A stretch of 64,000 bases of DNA from Gnetum montanum (lineage: Eukaryota > Streptophyta > Gnetopsida > Gnetales > Gnetaceae), in the NCBI GenBank assembly GCA_015680685.1, contig MNCI01018936.1, forward strand, positions 215,452 through 279,451, written 5' to 3'. This document shows positions 1 through 11,639 of the stretch, one piece after another. The translations under genes were made by a program, and so were the position numbers. Within the stretch, counting starts at the first letter, position 1. The number at the start of each line of letters is the position of its first letter. Under the pieces are notes generated by a model. It was given only the letters and a program-made list of their open reading frames with translations. It searched no databases and was not told where the DNA came from.

Positions 1-55
1 TCGCCAACAGTTTGCAGCTACTATTCCTTTGTAGGATATTCAGTAGTTTATTTCT

Positions 56-2363
56 GTGGCACAGAATACGCCAACCATGGCTACCCTACCACATGTTCAT
101 ACCATACCAACTTCACAAGCATACATGACTTTTGTCTCTATTCCTACATTCACATCTCTTCCACCCACTCTGGTGGGCCCCAGCCCATTCACATGGTGGG
201 CCTCATTTTCTTCTTTGCCTACCCCAGAACCATCGCAAATGTCACACTACGTGCTCTCTCAAATACACCAACCCTCTTAGTCATCACAGCCTAACACGGG
301 GCTATGGTCTATGCTATCGGTGACACAAGTAATCTACTCGGTAGCCCAACCCACAGTTGCTACCTTAACAAGACCACCTACTAGGTGGTGGACAACATAG
401 GCAGCACTACTCATGAGGGTCATCCTAGTGGTACCACCAATGGGTTAGGTCGCCACCCCCATCATACCACAGGTGGAAGCTTCCCTCATAGCTCCCCAGC
501 CATTCATAATGCCACCGGGTCTGGACCAAGCATTTCAGCTCATCCAGACCCTCACTGAGGAAATAAAACACCTCAAAGCTGCTGGGTCTGATACGGTACA
601 AGTCATGGACTTCTACCAAGATGACCTTATCAGCCCTGAAATCCCCACTTTGACACTACCCCCAAGGATTTCTCTCCCACATTTCACAAAGTACAATGGG
701 GAGGAAAATCCCAATGCACATCTTGTCACCTTCAGGTCTAAGTCTTTGCTATTGCAACAATGGCCGCACACGATCACTCGCATCTTCACCATGTCCCTAG
801 CTAGGAAATCCTTGGACTGGTATCGTGCGTTTCCACGCTCATCCATATCAACTTTGGAAGAGCTGCTGACCTAGTTCGTGATGTGCTTCAAGTACAACTT
901 GAAGCCAGAAACCACGCTAGATCAGTTGATGAGCATAAAGAAAGATGCTCTAGAGCCGGTCTAGAAGTTCATTCAATGTTGGAGTGTAACCCTTAATGAA
1001 ATCTGCGAGCCCATCGTGGAGGCCCACCAGCTAGCCATCTTTAAGGGTGCAGTGAACGAATTCATTAAGTCTAAACTGTACTACCTCACTCCTTGCTCTC
1101 TTAGTTAGGCTTTCACTCAGACTAAGAGCATACAAGGCATGGCTGAGGAAAGCAAAGACCTAGCCTACATCACTTAAAAAAGCACCTTCGCAAAGAAGGA
1201 CAAGGGTAAAGCCCCGACAACCATAGTGGCCACTGTGGCAACCGAGGTCAAGCCCAAACCTAGAAACAACGGTAGCAAGAACAACAAGAAATAGGCCATA
1301 CCTGTGGCTAACCCCGCGTCCAAACAGGGCCACATGCCACAACCTGCTATGCTTACACTTGAGACATATGCACAAACCAAACCCAACTTTGAGCGCAACG
1401 ACCACTGAAAGTACACCCCACTACCTCTAAAGCCTTCAAAGCTTCTGAAGCAACTGCTGGCAGTGGAATACATCCAACATAAGAAGATGTAGGAAGAAGA
1501 AAATGCGAGACATAAACGCTATTGTGAGCTCCTTAATAATCCCTCTTTGGCTCTACCCAATGAGCCTCTAGTTCCTAGGGGTTTTGGGCTAGATAGGTTT
1601 TGCAACTAACACCAATAGTGTGGTCACAACACAGATTATTTTTTGGCGTTGCAGGATGATATCCAAAGATTAATCGACTAGGGAAAACTAGTGTTGGATG
1701 AAAGCAACCCAGTACGCCCTAAAAACCAATCTATGTATTTCTACATGGATCTCCTCAACACCAACAATGTCGGTTACGTCATCAACGCTATCGGCATTGA
1801 TAGTGATCCCAGGCCACCCTCGTAGCCATTCGTGGTTTGTGTGCCTTAGCAGAGTGCACCAGCACCACCAACGGTTGGTCCAAGCTCATAGCAGCTATTC
1901 ATCCTGAAAGTCCCACCATAGGCATCCACCTTTGCACCACCTATTAGCAGAGCCATGCAATCCCATCAGTTAAAACCTCTAGCTTCATTTTTCATCAAGG
2001 GGCTGATGCCTTTGATAGCCCCTATCTCGAGCAACAAAGCTGAACAACCTCCTCGTCCCGCAAGGTGAGAAGTCCACTTAGTGGGCAAGACATCGAAGGG
2101 AAGTATCGTCAAGGATATCCCCAAGCCCATGTCTTCACCCCTTGCATCTACACCTTCGCCTCCAAATATGAAGGTTGACATGACTATGTAGCTTGCATTA
2201 CCTTGCTGACAAGGATTTGAACCCAGATCTAAAGTCACCTCTCCTCAGGAGATTCATCTTCTGGGATGAATCAAAGAGGAGGAAAGTGTCAAAAAAGGTG
2301 GTGGCCAAGACCTTCTAGATGCCCTCACTCAGGTCAAGCAAGCTAAAGTAGAAAAATGCTACA
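56..2363 (+). pseudogene. Tat-like Ty3/gypsy gag, decayed (element 1)
   Basis: Gag forms the particle that packages element RNA. One + frame keeps register from about 56 to 2363 while carrying many stops. Those I checked through 1825 are TAG at 278, 398, 446, 872, 962, 1106, 1292, 1490, 1616, 1679 and 1823, TAA at 1175 and 1607, and TGA at 1406. The first ~130 residues are Pro/Thr-rich. The gag core follows (473-1150; motif VMDFYQDD near 604). A His/Cys-containing stretch (CGHN) and LQDDIQRLID lie near 1615-1680. The core matches the minus-strand copy at 61900-63149. The true start lies at or beyond the window edge, because the first in-frame codon at 56 is GTG. The register shifts near 2363 into the protease region. 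Identification as gag is firm; the Tat lineage is inferred from its integrase. Confidence 0.8.
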
Positions 2364-3230
2364 TTGAGCTTGTATGACCTAATCATGACATCTATACCCC
2401 ACCGTGAGGCTCTAATCCACATGTTAATGGCGGTTTTGGTTAATGAGAACATGCCAGTGGAAGAGGAAACGATCCATTCGTTCATGCTTCCCTCTGTACC
2501 TACAGAGTCTGAGACACCTCAATTGACTTTTAGTGATGACGCCATTAGGGAAGATCCCGAAGGAGGTCAGGTGACTATGGCCCCTCTCTTCATCATAATT
2601 TGGGTTGGCCAACACCAAATTCGAAGGGTACACATTGATGATGGGGTTGCACAAATGTCATTCCCTTCCCTATTGTGGATAAGTTGGGATTAGTTGACCA
2701 GATCAAACCCACAATGATGCCGTGTCTGAGGTCCTTCAATAGGGCACACGTCCTGGTGAAGGGCACAGTTCACATAAACTTTGTAGCAAGGGACCAGTTT
2801 TCCACAAATGTGATGTTCATTGTGGTAGAGGAAATGCCTAGGTTTAACCTAATCTTGGGAAGATCATGGTTAGCTCAAATTAGGGCTACCTCCTCACCTA
2901 TACACAAAGAAATCCACTTACCATACATAGGTAGGGAGGTGGTGATCCGTCGTGAAAAGGTAGCGATGTAAGCAATTAGTAACGTAGACATGGGGTAGGC
3001 CTCAGAGGTCACAACCTCTGAGAGTGAGGTGCCTACTCATGCATGCATTAACCATCCAATGGAAGGATCGGCCAAGTGAGCTGATTCCCAAACCAAAAAC
3101 GCACGGGTTGAGTTGCCCTTCCAAGCGGAGGATGAAGATGTGAATGAGGGCCCTAGCGAAACAACTCGGCCTTACATTCTGATCAACCCACAATGGGTCA
3201 AGAGGCAGCTACCCATAGTGTAGCAACCCT
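2364..3230 (+). pseudogene. Tat-like retropepsin (protease) region, frameshifted
   Basis: Aspartic protease part of the element, which would cleave the gag-pol polyprotein. Frame 2364-2693 carries the linker (SLYDLIMTS), a hydrophobic strand (APLFIIIWVG) and an active-site-like VHIDDGVAQM, where DDGA/DTGA is expected. A shift near 2660-2680 moves the reading into 2675-2971. That segment holds the second half of the retropepsin fold, ending in the conserved FNLILGRSWLAQI. An acidic linker continues to about 3230, with TAG stops at expected Gln positions. It should lead into reverse transcriptase, but the 76-bp array begins instead. The copy at 60979-61269 on the minus strand is homologous. Confidence 0.75.
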
Positions 3231-3280
3231 ATTGCTTCCTACCCAGTTTCCATCCCTTATACATTCACCACTTCTTTGCT

Positions 3281-3780
3281 TTGTTAATATGTCATCCTTC
3301 TGGCATGCTACGCTATGGCCCGAAATGGCCTAAAACACGCATCATCACTTTTTTCTTTGTTAACATACTATCTCTTTTGGCAATGGCCTGAAATGGCCTA
3401 AGACTAGCATTGTTTCTTTTCAATTTGTTAACATATAATCCTTCTGGCATGTTACGCAATGGCCCTAAATGGCCTAAAACTAGCATTGTTTCTTTTCAAT
3501 TTGTTAACATATAATCCTTCTGGCATGTTACGCAATGGCCCAAAATGGCCTAAAACTAGCATTGTTTCTTTTCAATTTGTTAACATATAATCCTTCTGGC
3601 ATGTTACGCAATGGCCCTAAATGGCCTAAAACTAGCATTGTTTCTTTTCAATTTGTTAACATATAATCCTTCTGGCATGTTACGCAATGGCCCAAAATGG
3701 CCTAAAACTAGCAATTTCCCGAAACGGCCTAAAACTAGCAATGGCCTAAAATGGCCTAAAACTAGCATATGAAAGCATGA
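3281..3780 (+). repeat. 76-bp tandem array
   Basis: Near-identical units recur with CAATTTGTTAAC at 3421, 3497, 3573 and 3649, an exact 76-bp period. Each holds a pair of TGGCC-containing words followed by TAAAACTAGCATTG. Two more divergent copies lie upstream (about 3281 and 3358), and short partial units run on to about 3765. Hypervariable tandem repeats of this kind are known from the 3' untranslated regions of Tat/Ogre retrotransposons. Here the array follows the protease rather than the end of pol. Confidence 0.9.
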
Positions 3781-3918
3781 AAAATTTACATGACACACAA
3801 GTTAATGAAAAATCAATTTTTTTCTGAGGTCTTTCATTTTATTCAAAAATTTCTCCTATTGGAAGTGTTTGCAAAACTTTTACAAAATTTCAAGAATTTC
3901 AAAAAAAATCCCATGCTC

Positions 3919-6900
3919 TCATGGGTTGTCTCTGTTTGCATCGTCCTCATCGCTCACCTCCACTTCATCTACTTGTGCATCATCCTCCCTTGTGTTTCCT
4001 TCTATCAGTTCTTCATTCCCTCCCTCTACAATCCTTGTACCCTCATCTAGAGCCTGCATCATAGGAATGAAGTAGTCAGTTAGGGCAACAAACGCAAACT
4101 ATAACATAGCATGAGCATCTACACAGTAAAGCAACTAACTTGAGAGGGGCCTACGTCGGTCTCAAATGGTATCTGATCTAAACCGAGCCTAAGGTGATGC
4201 CAAACCTCCTCTGTTGTGATGTTCATCCAATGCCTATTGCTAGGTTCAAAATTCGCAATAGTGGCTCTCTCCCTTTCCACGATTGTCCATCTTAGAAGTC
4301 CCAGGGAAAGGGAGGTGGTTGCGGTCTCTCCTGTGGGAAGGTTCACTTTCAAGTCAGGAGATTCTGTAACCTTCACCTACTCTTTCAACTTAACATAGGC
4401 CTCAGAAGCATCAATGGCATTCATGAATGCTTCATATGTGAATGCCTCCATAGTAGTACCATTGTACAGTTTTCAATGGGTGTCATTTTCCAGCTTGTAC
4501 ATGTGTTTTTGGTTTCTCTGGCTTCACCCCCATTCGAAAACCTTGGCCCTAATATCTTTCATGTATTGACACTTCTAGGCTAGTAAGTCCATCTGCATTT
4601 GTTGTTTGATTATCTCGCGAGTGGATTCAATGTTCTAATGCATGAAAATCCAAAATCTAGCATAGTCGTCTACAGCCTTGTGCCAGTCCTCAATATCAGG
4701 GTTACGATTTACGAGGAACTCATTCCTCCACCTCAGCGACCAGGTCAGCCTCTCTTTGCTTAGTCCTTTGGACCCATTTCCACAGGTCCTCATTGATGCA
4801 CTTATACTCCCACAGAGAGCATGCCAAGTGCAAGACACACTTGTAATCCTCATTGAACATGCAATGAGGCACCTCGGCCACATCAGGTGAGAGTGTAGGT
4901 ACAATGCCAACTTTCATAGGTCGTGTTGGGTCCCATTTGAGCTAAGAGGCTACCTCAACACAGAGAGAATAATAATCATGTTAGCATAGCAAAATCAACA
5001 AACTCAAAATTTTTTAGTGTAACAACATAAGAGAATTTGATACTACTACTTACCTACGTCAAGGTTTGCCCTGCTGAAGGCATTTGATCATGTCGTCGAA
5101 AAGTCCTTGCATGAATGCAAACTTGTCAGGGATCTCGGCCCATGACTCCACACGAATCAAAGGGGGTCCTACGACATCAGTAGTAGTACCTATTACATGA
5201 CTAAGCATATCGATAATGGCCAAAATGGACTACAATAAGGCAGACGTATCGCCAAACTCACCAGCGTCTAGCTGCGATCTTTCTTCTTGTTGATGCAAGA
5301 CAATGGTGGTAGCCTTGGTGGAGAGCCATGCCAAGTCCATATGAGCCCCTTCCTCATGCACTAGTACCTTTCCTTTCAGGAGACCAATGTCTTTTTTATT
5401 CAACAGAGGTTCCTCTTTGTTGATAGGAGGCTTCCTAATGACAAGAGCCCCTACCCTAGAAATAGGAGCTCCCATATTTTTGACTGGGGCCCTTTTCTCT
5501 GAAACTGGGGCCCCTGCATCGTCATTTGTCGCCCTCATCTTAAGGGTTGACACTTCTTCATTGCCTTCTTCTTCTTCTTCTTCTTCTTCATCTGTTAGAA
5601 AAGAAGCATGTTTGCATTGGTCCAAAAAAAATTAGCTCAAAGCAGATGCTACGCTATGCTACATCGCCTAGCGCAGCATAGTGTAGCAAACAATAGCAAA
5701 GTAAGCATTACAAAAAAGCATTTACCAATGGGAGGTTGCATCCTCTATAGCTTAAGCTACAGACTTCGTCCCTCCTCCTCCTCTATGTGAAGGGTTTCCC
5801 AGGCTAGGAGAGGTCTCTTCCTTTGCAACTCCTTGGGCACAGTCTCAGCTATGAGACACTCCCCCCACGTTACGCTACTGGCTATAGTAGGAGGCATCTC
5901 TCCCATGCTGTCCTGGCCACAAATGCTACAAGCCACCAGACCTTTGATTGTTACAGACAACAACTCCCTGATTATTTTTGGGGGATCTTGAGCTCATGTG
6001 GTTTGGAGGATCTGGCAAATCCACAGCATGGAAATTTGGTTGTAATTTCGCATGGCCTATACTCCATCCTCTTGAACCATCATAAACTCTATGAAGCACT
6101 TCAGACAGTATATATAGAAGGCATATTGCATGTTGGAGCGAGACTCCATTTTTTAACTAAGTCCCAAAATCTCAGCATGCAAGCCCTTACATAGGAAGCT
6201 AGCCTAGTTGTAATAGGCCCCTTCTTCCATAACCTAGCACATTATCCAGGCCTGCTTGAGCCCCAAGACCTTCCCTTGGGTAAGCAGTTGGGGGAATTCA
6301 CAAGCATGGAAGATCGAGTAAATCTCCATGGTGAGGCCGTCCTTAAGCTTATCCATGGAGAGCGCGTTTCACTCCTTAATGAGCCCCAACCACTCTTAGA
6401 TATCCTTCTTTTGAAGGGTGAACTCCTTCTTGTGCTTTGATCCTATGAGCCCCAACTGAATAGATCTGTAAATAGCTAGTCATTGATTTCAATGACCACC
6501 CACATATCCCATACATGTATGCGAAAATGGACCATCCTCTCAGAGAAGGAGTTGACTAGGGAAAGCATCTCAGTGGCAGGAACGCTCAGATTTAGGGCCA
6601 CGAACAGATCCATAAGCCCCACCTTTTGGATGTTCTTGACCAAGGAGTCTGAGGCCCTCTAGTCTAACTAGCATTGGCTTGCTTCTACTTCATCGTATTT
6701 GAAGTAGATTTTTGCCCCCTACATCTCGACAGTTACCATCGTCACCTCCTAGGGCTTCTTTGCTCCTACAACAATTTTTACAAAATGCACTTAGCATGAT
6801 GATGCAAGAAATACAAGGATTGCAAAAACACTTGAGCATGTGAAACTTATTGTTTGACCCACCAGGTCTATATGGTAATGGGAACAGTGGGAGTTCAACC

Positions 6901-8325
6901 ATAGCTTCTTCAACCATGAACAGTTTGAAGGGTTCTACCCACTCCTTATCCATCCAACCCTTCTCCTTGCACTGGTTGTAGGGAACATAAAATGTTCTTG
7001 GGTAGGTATGGTATTCTTCCCCTCACTGACCTATCACACCCACCCATAGGTTCTTAGTAGAAGAGAACTCTTGTAGGGCTAGCTGTGCTATAGCCATTAG
7101 ACCCAATTAGTCGTGGATCCCACATCATTAATAAAGAACTTGGTGACAAACATATACTGTTATCATTCGGCCAATACGGCCAGCGTTGCACAACACAGCG
7201 GAGCAAGGATACAAAACTCACCTGCCAACATAATAGATAGTCCCCTGTGGATTCTGAAAGCACGTTGCCATGTAACATGTGAGGAATAATGTGTTGTAAT
7301 GGTGGTAGAAGCTGTATTCAAGCATGTCCTAGATCCAGGCTAAATGCCTTAACCTTATTGAGCGTTGGCTGGATCCCTTTGCCTACCTGCTCATGATTGC
7401 CCCATCGATAAAAAACATTAGAATGCCCCAACTTACCCCAGGCAATAGGGATTCTGTTATACTGGATGCCTCATTCTCCTTTAGGAAAGACTAAACGATC
7501 ACACTGAAGTGGTTGAGGAGGAATTGCAAGAAGTCTTGTGCCCCTTCCCTGAACCAAACCCCTCACTCTTCCATACATATCTAGGAAGGAGGGGCGTTGG
7601 CCATAGGTCTACTCACATGGCATAGGACCCCTCTAATTTCCAAAATGATTAGCCTGGGCCTTGACCCCGCCCTGCATGACACAATCAGTGAATGTTAGCA
7701 TCATTCTTAAAGGTAATACATGTGCAACATAGCAACATCTAGCAATCCATATCTATATCGTAGCATAACCCTCTGCCCGTACATAGTGTAGCAAGGTCGT
7801 GAAAGCCTAGCGTAGTAAGAACATGCGAATAAGCTTAGCATAGCAACAAAACAATTGACAACATGCTCTAATAAAACATGTGTTGCGTTGATGCATCATA
7901 CATGGCCTAGCCCTCCCAAGGGTTTTATGTTACGACATGCTAGGGTCAAGAAACTTAAACTATCCTAGCTCCCACAGTTATGAAAACCACTATGGTGGTA
8001 GTTTCAGTGACCTTGCATGCAACCACGATGTAACGTTTATGCATCTACCACAACCGAGACAATGATAGTGATGATGCAAAGGCTAAAATGACATGACCAT
8101 AGAAAACACAGGTAGCTAAGAATGGATGCAAAACAAATAGGATGCAAAACAAGAGCAGAGAACAACAGAAAGTGCAAAATGAAAAAATAAAGGAGACATA
8201 GTAACCTACTGGGTCAACAGTGTGCTCTTCTGTGCTACAACATGTGCTTGTGGTGCATGCCCCAGGGTCTTCTTCATCTCCTCAACCCTTGCAAGTGCTA
8301 GATGAGTCTTAGGAGCCATTGTCAT
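3919..8325 (-). pseudogene. Antisense accessory gene with five predicted exons, product unrecognised
   Basis: Read on the minus strand I propose exons 8325-8206, 7671-5726, 5591-5054, 4953-4140 and 4053-3919. The start is ATG (MTMAPKTHLALARVEEMKK) and the end TGA. Introns 8205-7672, 5725-5592, 5053-4954 and 4139-4054 all run GT to AG. Supporting signals are a TGCTAAC branch-point-like site in the first, a pyrimidine-rich acceptor (TTCTTTTCTAACAG) in the second, a GTAAGT donor in the third and CTAAC near the fourth acceptor. Exon 3 opens with a run of Glu, exon 4 is rich in charged helical sequence (coiled-coil-like), and exon 5 is an acidic tail. Several TAG stops and at least two frameshifts (exons 2 and 4) break it. 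It lies opposite to gag and integrase. Tat-lineage elements are known to carry extra ORFs, some antisense (for example in Grande), but I do not recognise this protein. A captured host gene is the alternative. Confidence 0.55.
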
Positions 8326-9164
8326 GTTTGCAGATTTACACCTTTCGCTGTAAAAACTCATCTTACTAGTCTATTAACACGATTGCTTCATGTTCCGAAA
8401 TCACCTTGTGCTCCAACGTGGGTTCTCTTCTCTTACGGTGAAAATGGAAAAGTTGCCAGGGTTTAACCCCTATTTATGGCTATAATGACAAGATGGGGAA
8501 TGTTTCCTCTCTCTCTTCGATTAATGCGGAGCACGCCATACAATGTAGCATGCTCACCACGACATCGTAGCACTATTAGCATTAAAGCTTTGACATGCTC
8601 CGATCCAGCTACTTGCCTTCCCAAAAACAAAAAAATATATTTGTTTTTTATTAAGGATCCAAAAAGACCTTAAACTAGTAATCCTGGCAATCGCAATATG
8701 ACCAGTCTAAAAATACCTCAAACTAAGAAACCCTAGCATAGTTGCACCCCTAGTGGTTTGCAATGACATTAAACTAACAACACCACATGCTTACATGGGC
8801 ATTTTTTTCTTCCACATTGGCAGCGTCGCAATTTCTAGTGGTTTCGTGCTTTCATGTCTGCAGTTCGTATTTGCACATTAATGATTTGGCACTTCTCATA
8901 CTCGAAGTTTCCCATTTCGCATACTATTAATTTGCAGGTTAAGATTTTGCATGTCACAATTTGGCAATCTGAAATGACATTAAACTAGTAGTTTGGCATT
9001 TGCATGTCGATAGTCACATAGCTTCACACTTTACGTCAACAGTTTTACACCTTTAGTAGTTCTATGCTCTTGAGCCTTGGCTATCTACCATGACCTTAAA
9101 CTGGCAACTTTCAATCTTACATCGTTACATTTCGCAAGTTGCAGTCCTTCACTGCTTTATGAGT
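8326..9164. other. Non-coding spacer with dispersed CTTAAACTAG words
   Basis: No gene is visible. Variants of the word (A/G)CCTTAAACTAG or ACATTAAACTA recur (for example near 8669, 8768, 8979 and 9093). They resemble the core of the 76-bp array and of the 30-bp array at 10084-10380. The stretch 8326-8480 may hold the promoter of the antisense gene, but I see no convincing TATA box. A 65-codon ORF at 8476-8673 has no recognisable content. Confidence 0.45.
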
Positions 9165-10083
9165 TTTTGCTATACACGTAGCACTTACAGACCTCCACTC
9201 AATGCAAATCACATGGCCATTCCAACGATGGGAATTAGACCTGATAGGACCTATCACGTGTAAGTCCTCCACAAGGCATAGCTTCATTATCATCACCACT
9301 GAGTACTTTACTAAGTGGGTGGAAGCCATTCCCCTAAGGAAAACCATGTCTTAGAAAATTTGTCGTTTCATCCTCAATAACATCATAACAAGGTTTGGGC
9401 TTCCAATGATTATTGTGACAGACAATTGGCCACAGTTTAGTAGTGTGGAAACCCAAAAATTTTGTAGCAGTCGAGGCATTAAACAATCATTTTCTTCCCC
9501 TTATTATCCATAGGTGAACATGCAGGTGGAGGCTACAAATAAGTCCATCATCAACTTACTGAAGTGGATGCTTAACAATAGCAAGAGGTGATGGCACGAG
9601 AAAATTCTCTACATCTTATGGGCCTACCAAATGACATGCAAAACTACAACAAGTAAGACCCCTTATAGTATTGTTTATGGATCTAAAGCTGTATTGCCTC
9701 TTGAGTTGTAGGTACCATCACTCCAAATGATTCTCTCGGATGTCGTGAGCAAAGCCTAGAACAACGAGTCATGAACCATTGACCTCAACTTAGTGGAGGA
9801 GGAGCACATGCAGATGCTGAGATGCATTGAGCACTACCAAACAAAGTAGCAGCAGAAGCACCATGTAGACCCGCATCAATGCCCAGTGTAGAAGGGAGAC
9901 CTCATCCTCAAGGCCGTCTGTCAGCATGTGAGCAAATTCTTAGCCAACTTGGAAGGTCCTTACGTGGTCACTAAAGCCTTTAGGAATGAAGCCTTCAAGC
10001 TAGCAAACATGGACGGCCATGAGTTCACCAACTCAGTGAATCACTCGTACCTCAAGCCAGACTACATCTATGGCACAACGGCA
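9165..10083 (+). pseudogene. Tat-like integrase, catalytic core and C-terminus
   Basis: Integrase joins the element cDNA to host DNA. The + frame reads WPFQRWELDLIGPI (first catalytic Asp retained in LDLIG), then EYFTKWVEAIPLRK, IIVTDNWPQFSS (second Asp retained), and SPYYPQVNMQVEATNKSI (Glu retained). It continues with WAYQMTCKT, TPYSIVYGSKAVLPLEL and a C-terminal segment ending near LEGPYVVTKAF and NHSYLKPDYI. The order and the PYYPQ.N.Q.EATNK signature are typical of the Tat/Ogre lineage. The zinc-binding N-terminus, RNase H and reverse transcriptase are missing upstream; similarity starts abruptly near 9165. Stops are mostly TAG (9352 region, 9511, 9708 and others), with two TGA. Codons 9928-10314 remain open. 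Confidence 0.85.
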
Positions 10084-10380
10084 ACCACCACTGTCTGCTA
10101 TGACGATAAACTGGCAATCACACCAAGCGGTGTCCGTAATGACGATAAACTATCAGCATTGATTAGCATCTGCTACGACGTTAAACTAGTGGCAACTATC
10201 CGCTACGATGTAAAACTGGCACTGCTAGTCCACTATGACTATAAACTGGCACTACTCGTCTGCTACGATGATACACTAGCATGTACAGTTTGCTGGGACC
10301 TTAAACCAGCATAGTAGTCTGTTGGGACCTTAAACTAGCACATGGTCTACCAAGACCTTAAATTGGGTTCATGTCACATC
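10084..10380 (+). repeat. 30-bp tandem repeat continuing the integrase frame
   Basis: Roughly eight units of about 30 bp follow integrase directly. From about 10163 the spacing is regular. Because 30 is divisible by three, the open frame (to 10314) encodes a decapeptide series: CYDVKLVATI, RYDVKLALLV, HYDYKLALLV, CYDDTLACTV. Later units decay to GGGACCTTAAACTAGCA, the same word found in the arrays upstream. The array is probably an expanded 3' untranslated repeat that happens to be read as an integrase tail. Confidence 0.8.
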
Positions 10381-11360
10381 CCTAGCATGCATCTACGCTT
10401 AGTATGCATCAGATGAGCATGCATGATGCTGATGTGTGGGTGGGACATTGTAGCTCCAGAACGTAGTTCACGATACAATGAGAACATGATCTAGGACATA
10501 CGTGACACTGCCAAACTTGGCATCATGCTAACCCTCCAAAAATGTTGTACGACATGATATTGGCCCTCCAAACCTACTGTTGCCATGGCCCATTGCCCTG
10601 ATGGTAGTTACTTGGCTAGTTCCTGCAGCTAGAGTTCTAGAAATATTGTGGCCTAGCCACAATATTGATACTCTCTAGCTGCCTGCCAATGCCTCTGTTC
10701 GCACGATGTTTAGCTATGTGGTAGCTAATCCCATAGTTGAACTAAGAATGCATGCCCTTGGTAGGGATTCCAACGCATCCGCATTCACAACACCTCCCAG
10801 TGCTTTCAAGGCTAGCTCCTCCATGCCCGTGCCGCCAAGGTCGCTGCTAGCCTTCCTACATTGGGCATTTCATGTCAGCAACGATGCCCAACAACTTCAA
10901 CAATGCTAGTAGCCAACAAGACCTTTGCCCCTGTGGGCACATCTTGTGACAGCAGAAAATGCTACAGCATTGCAAAGCGAGTGCCTCGACTAGCTTAGCT
11001 ACTTTAGAGTGCAAATCCCATGACGTGCGTAACACAACTCACCTTATGGAAATCATTTGTAGGTAGGTCAGATGTAACACAACTCATTCTATGAAGGGAA
11101 CACCTGCCCTACAAGAGGTTGAAGAACAGTGCCAGCCAAAGATGAAAATGTGAATGAGTCCCTCACGAGCATTCCGACAAGGAACTCTTCTAAACATCAT
11201 CTTTGCTCTCTGCCTTAACCTCTGCAAAACCAATGCAACACTCTCAAGTGTGGGCAAGTGATGTCTCGACACTCACCGAGCGACAACATTAGCATTTTTC
11301 CTACTACGATGTTTCGTATTCTTTGTCAACATCTATCGAGCCTGTCCTCCAGTCATTGAC
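10381..11360. other. 3' untranslated region of element 1
   Basis: No recognisable gene lies between the 30-bp array and the polypurine tract. A 67-codon ORF (10706-10909) and a 62-codon minus ORF (11084-11272) show no domain and have ordinary chance lengths. Confidence 0.4.
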
Positions 11361-11373
11361 AAAGTGGGGCCAA
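11361..11373 (+). promoter_or_regulatory. Polypurine tract of element 1
   Basis: AAAGTGGGGCCAA sits immediately before TGAAACACCCTAAAA. A purine-rich tract abutting a TG that opens an ACACCC-type LTR is the usual plus-strand primer arrangement in plant gypsy elements. Confidence 0.55.
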
Positions 11374-11639
11374 TGAAACACCCTAAAATTTCTAGAGTCA
11401 TTCTTACTTCACTAGGCCTTGCAATTTGCGCAAGCACTATATCAGTTCTTCGGGAGGAGAACACTCTGAATTTGGGTCAACCAGTTTCGCAAATTTTCTA
11501 CTTTAGATGAAAATAGGCTCTATAGATTATCCTGCTTGCCCACCTAAGTAACCTACCTAGCTGACAGCCTACTCAGAAATGATGTGCAGTGTTGGTAGCA
11601 GCATTCCAGATGTGCGAAATAGTTCGGCAAGTTTTCTAA

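Noticed and set aside
1160-1473. Two minus-strand frames with Cys/Leu-rich sequence
   Set aside because: Shadows of the gag frame. They have no conserved motif, and the plus frame explains the sequence.
3281-3780. Regular repeats suggestive of a CRISPR array
   Set aside because: Units are contiguous 76-bp tandem copies without unique spacers, and the context is a plant retrotransposon.
5387-5635. Plus-strand frame with a Ser run
   Set aside because: Antisense shadow of the Glu-rich exon start of the minus-strand gene.
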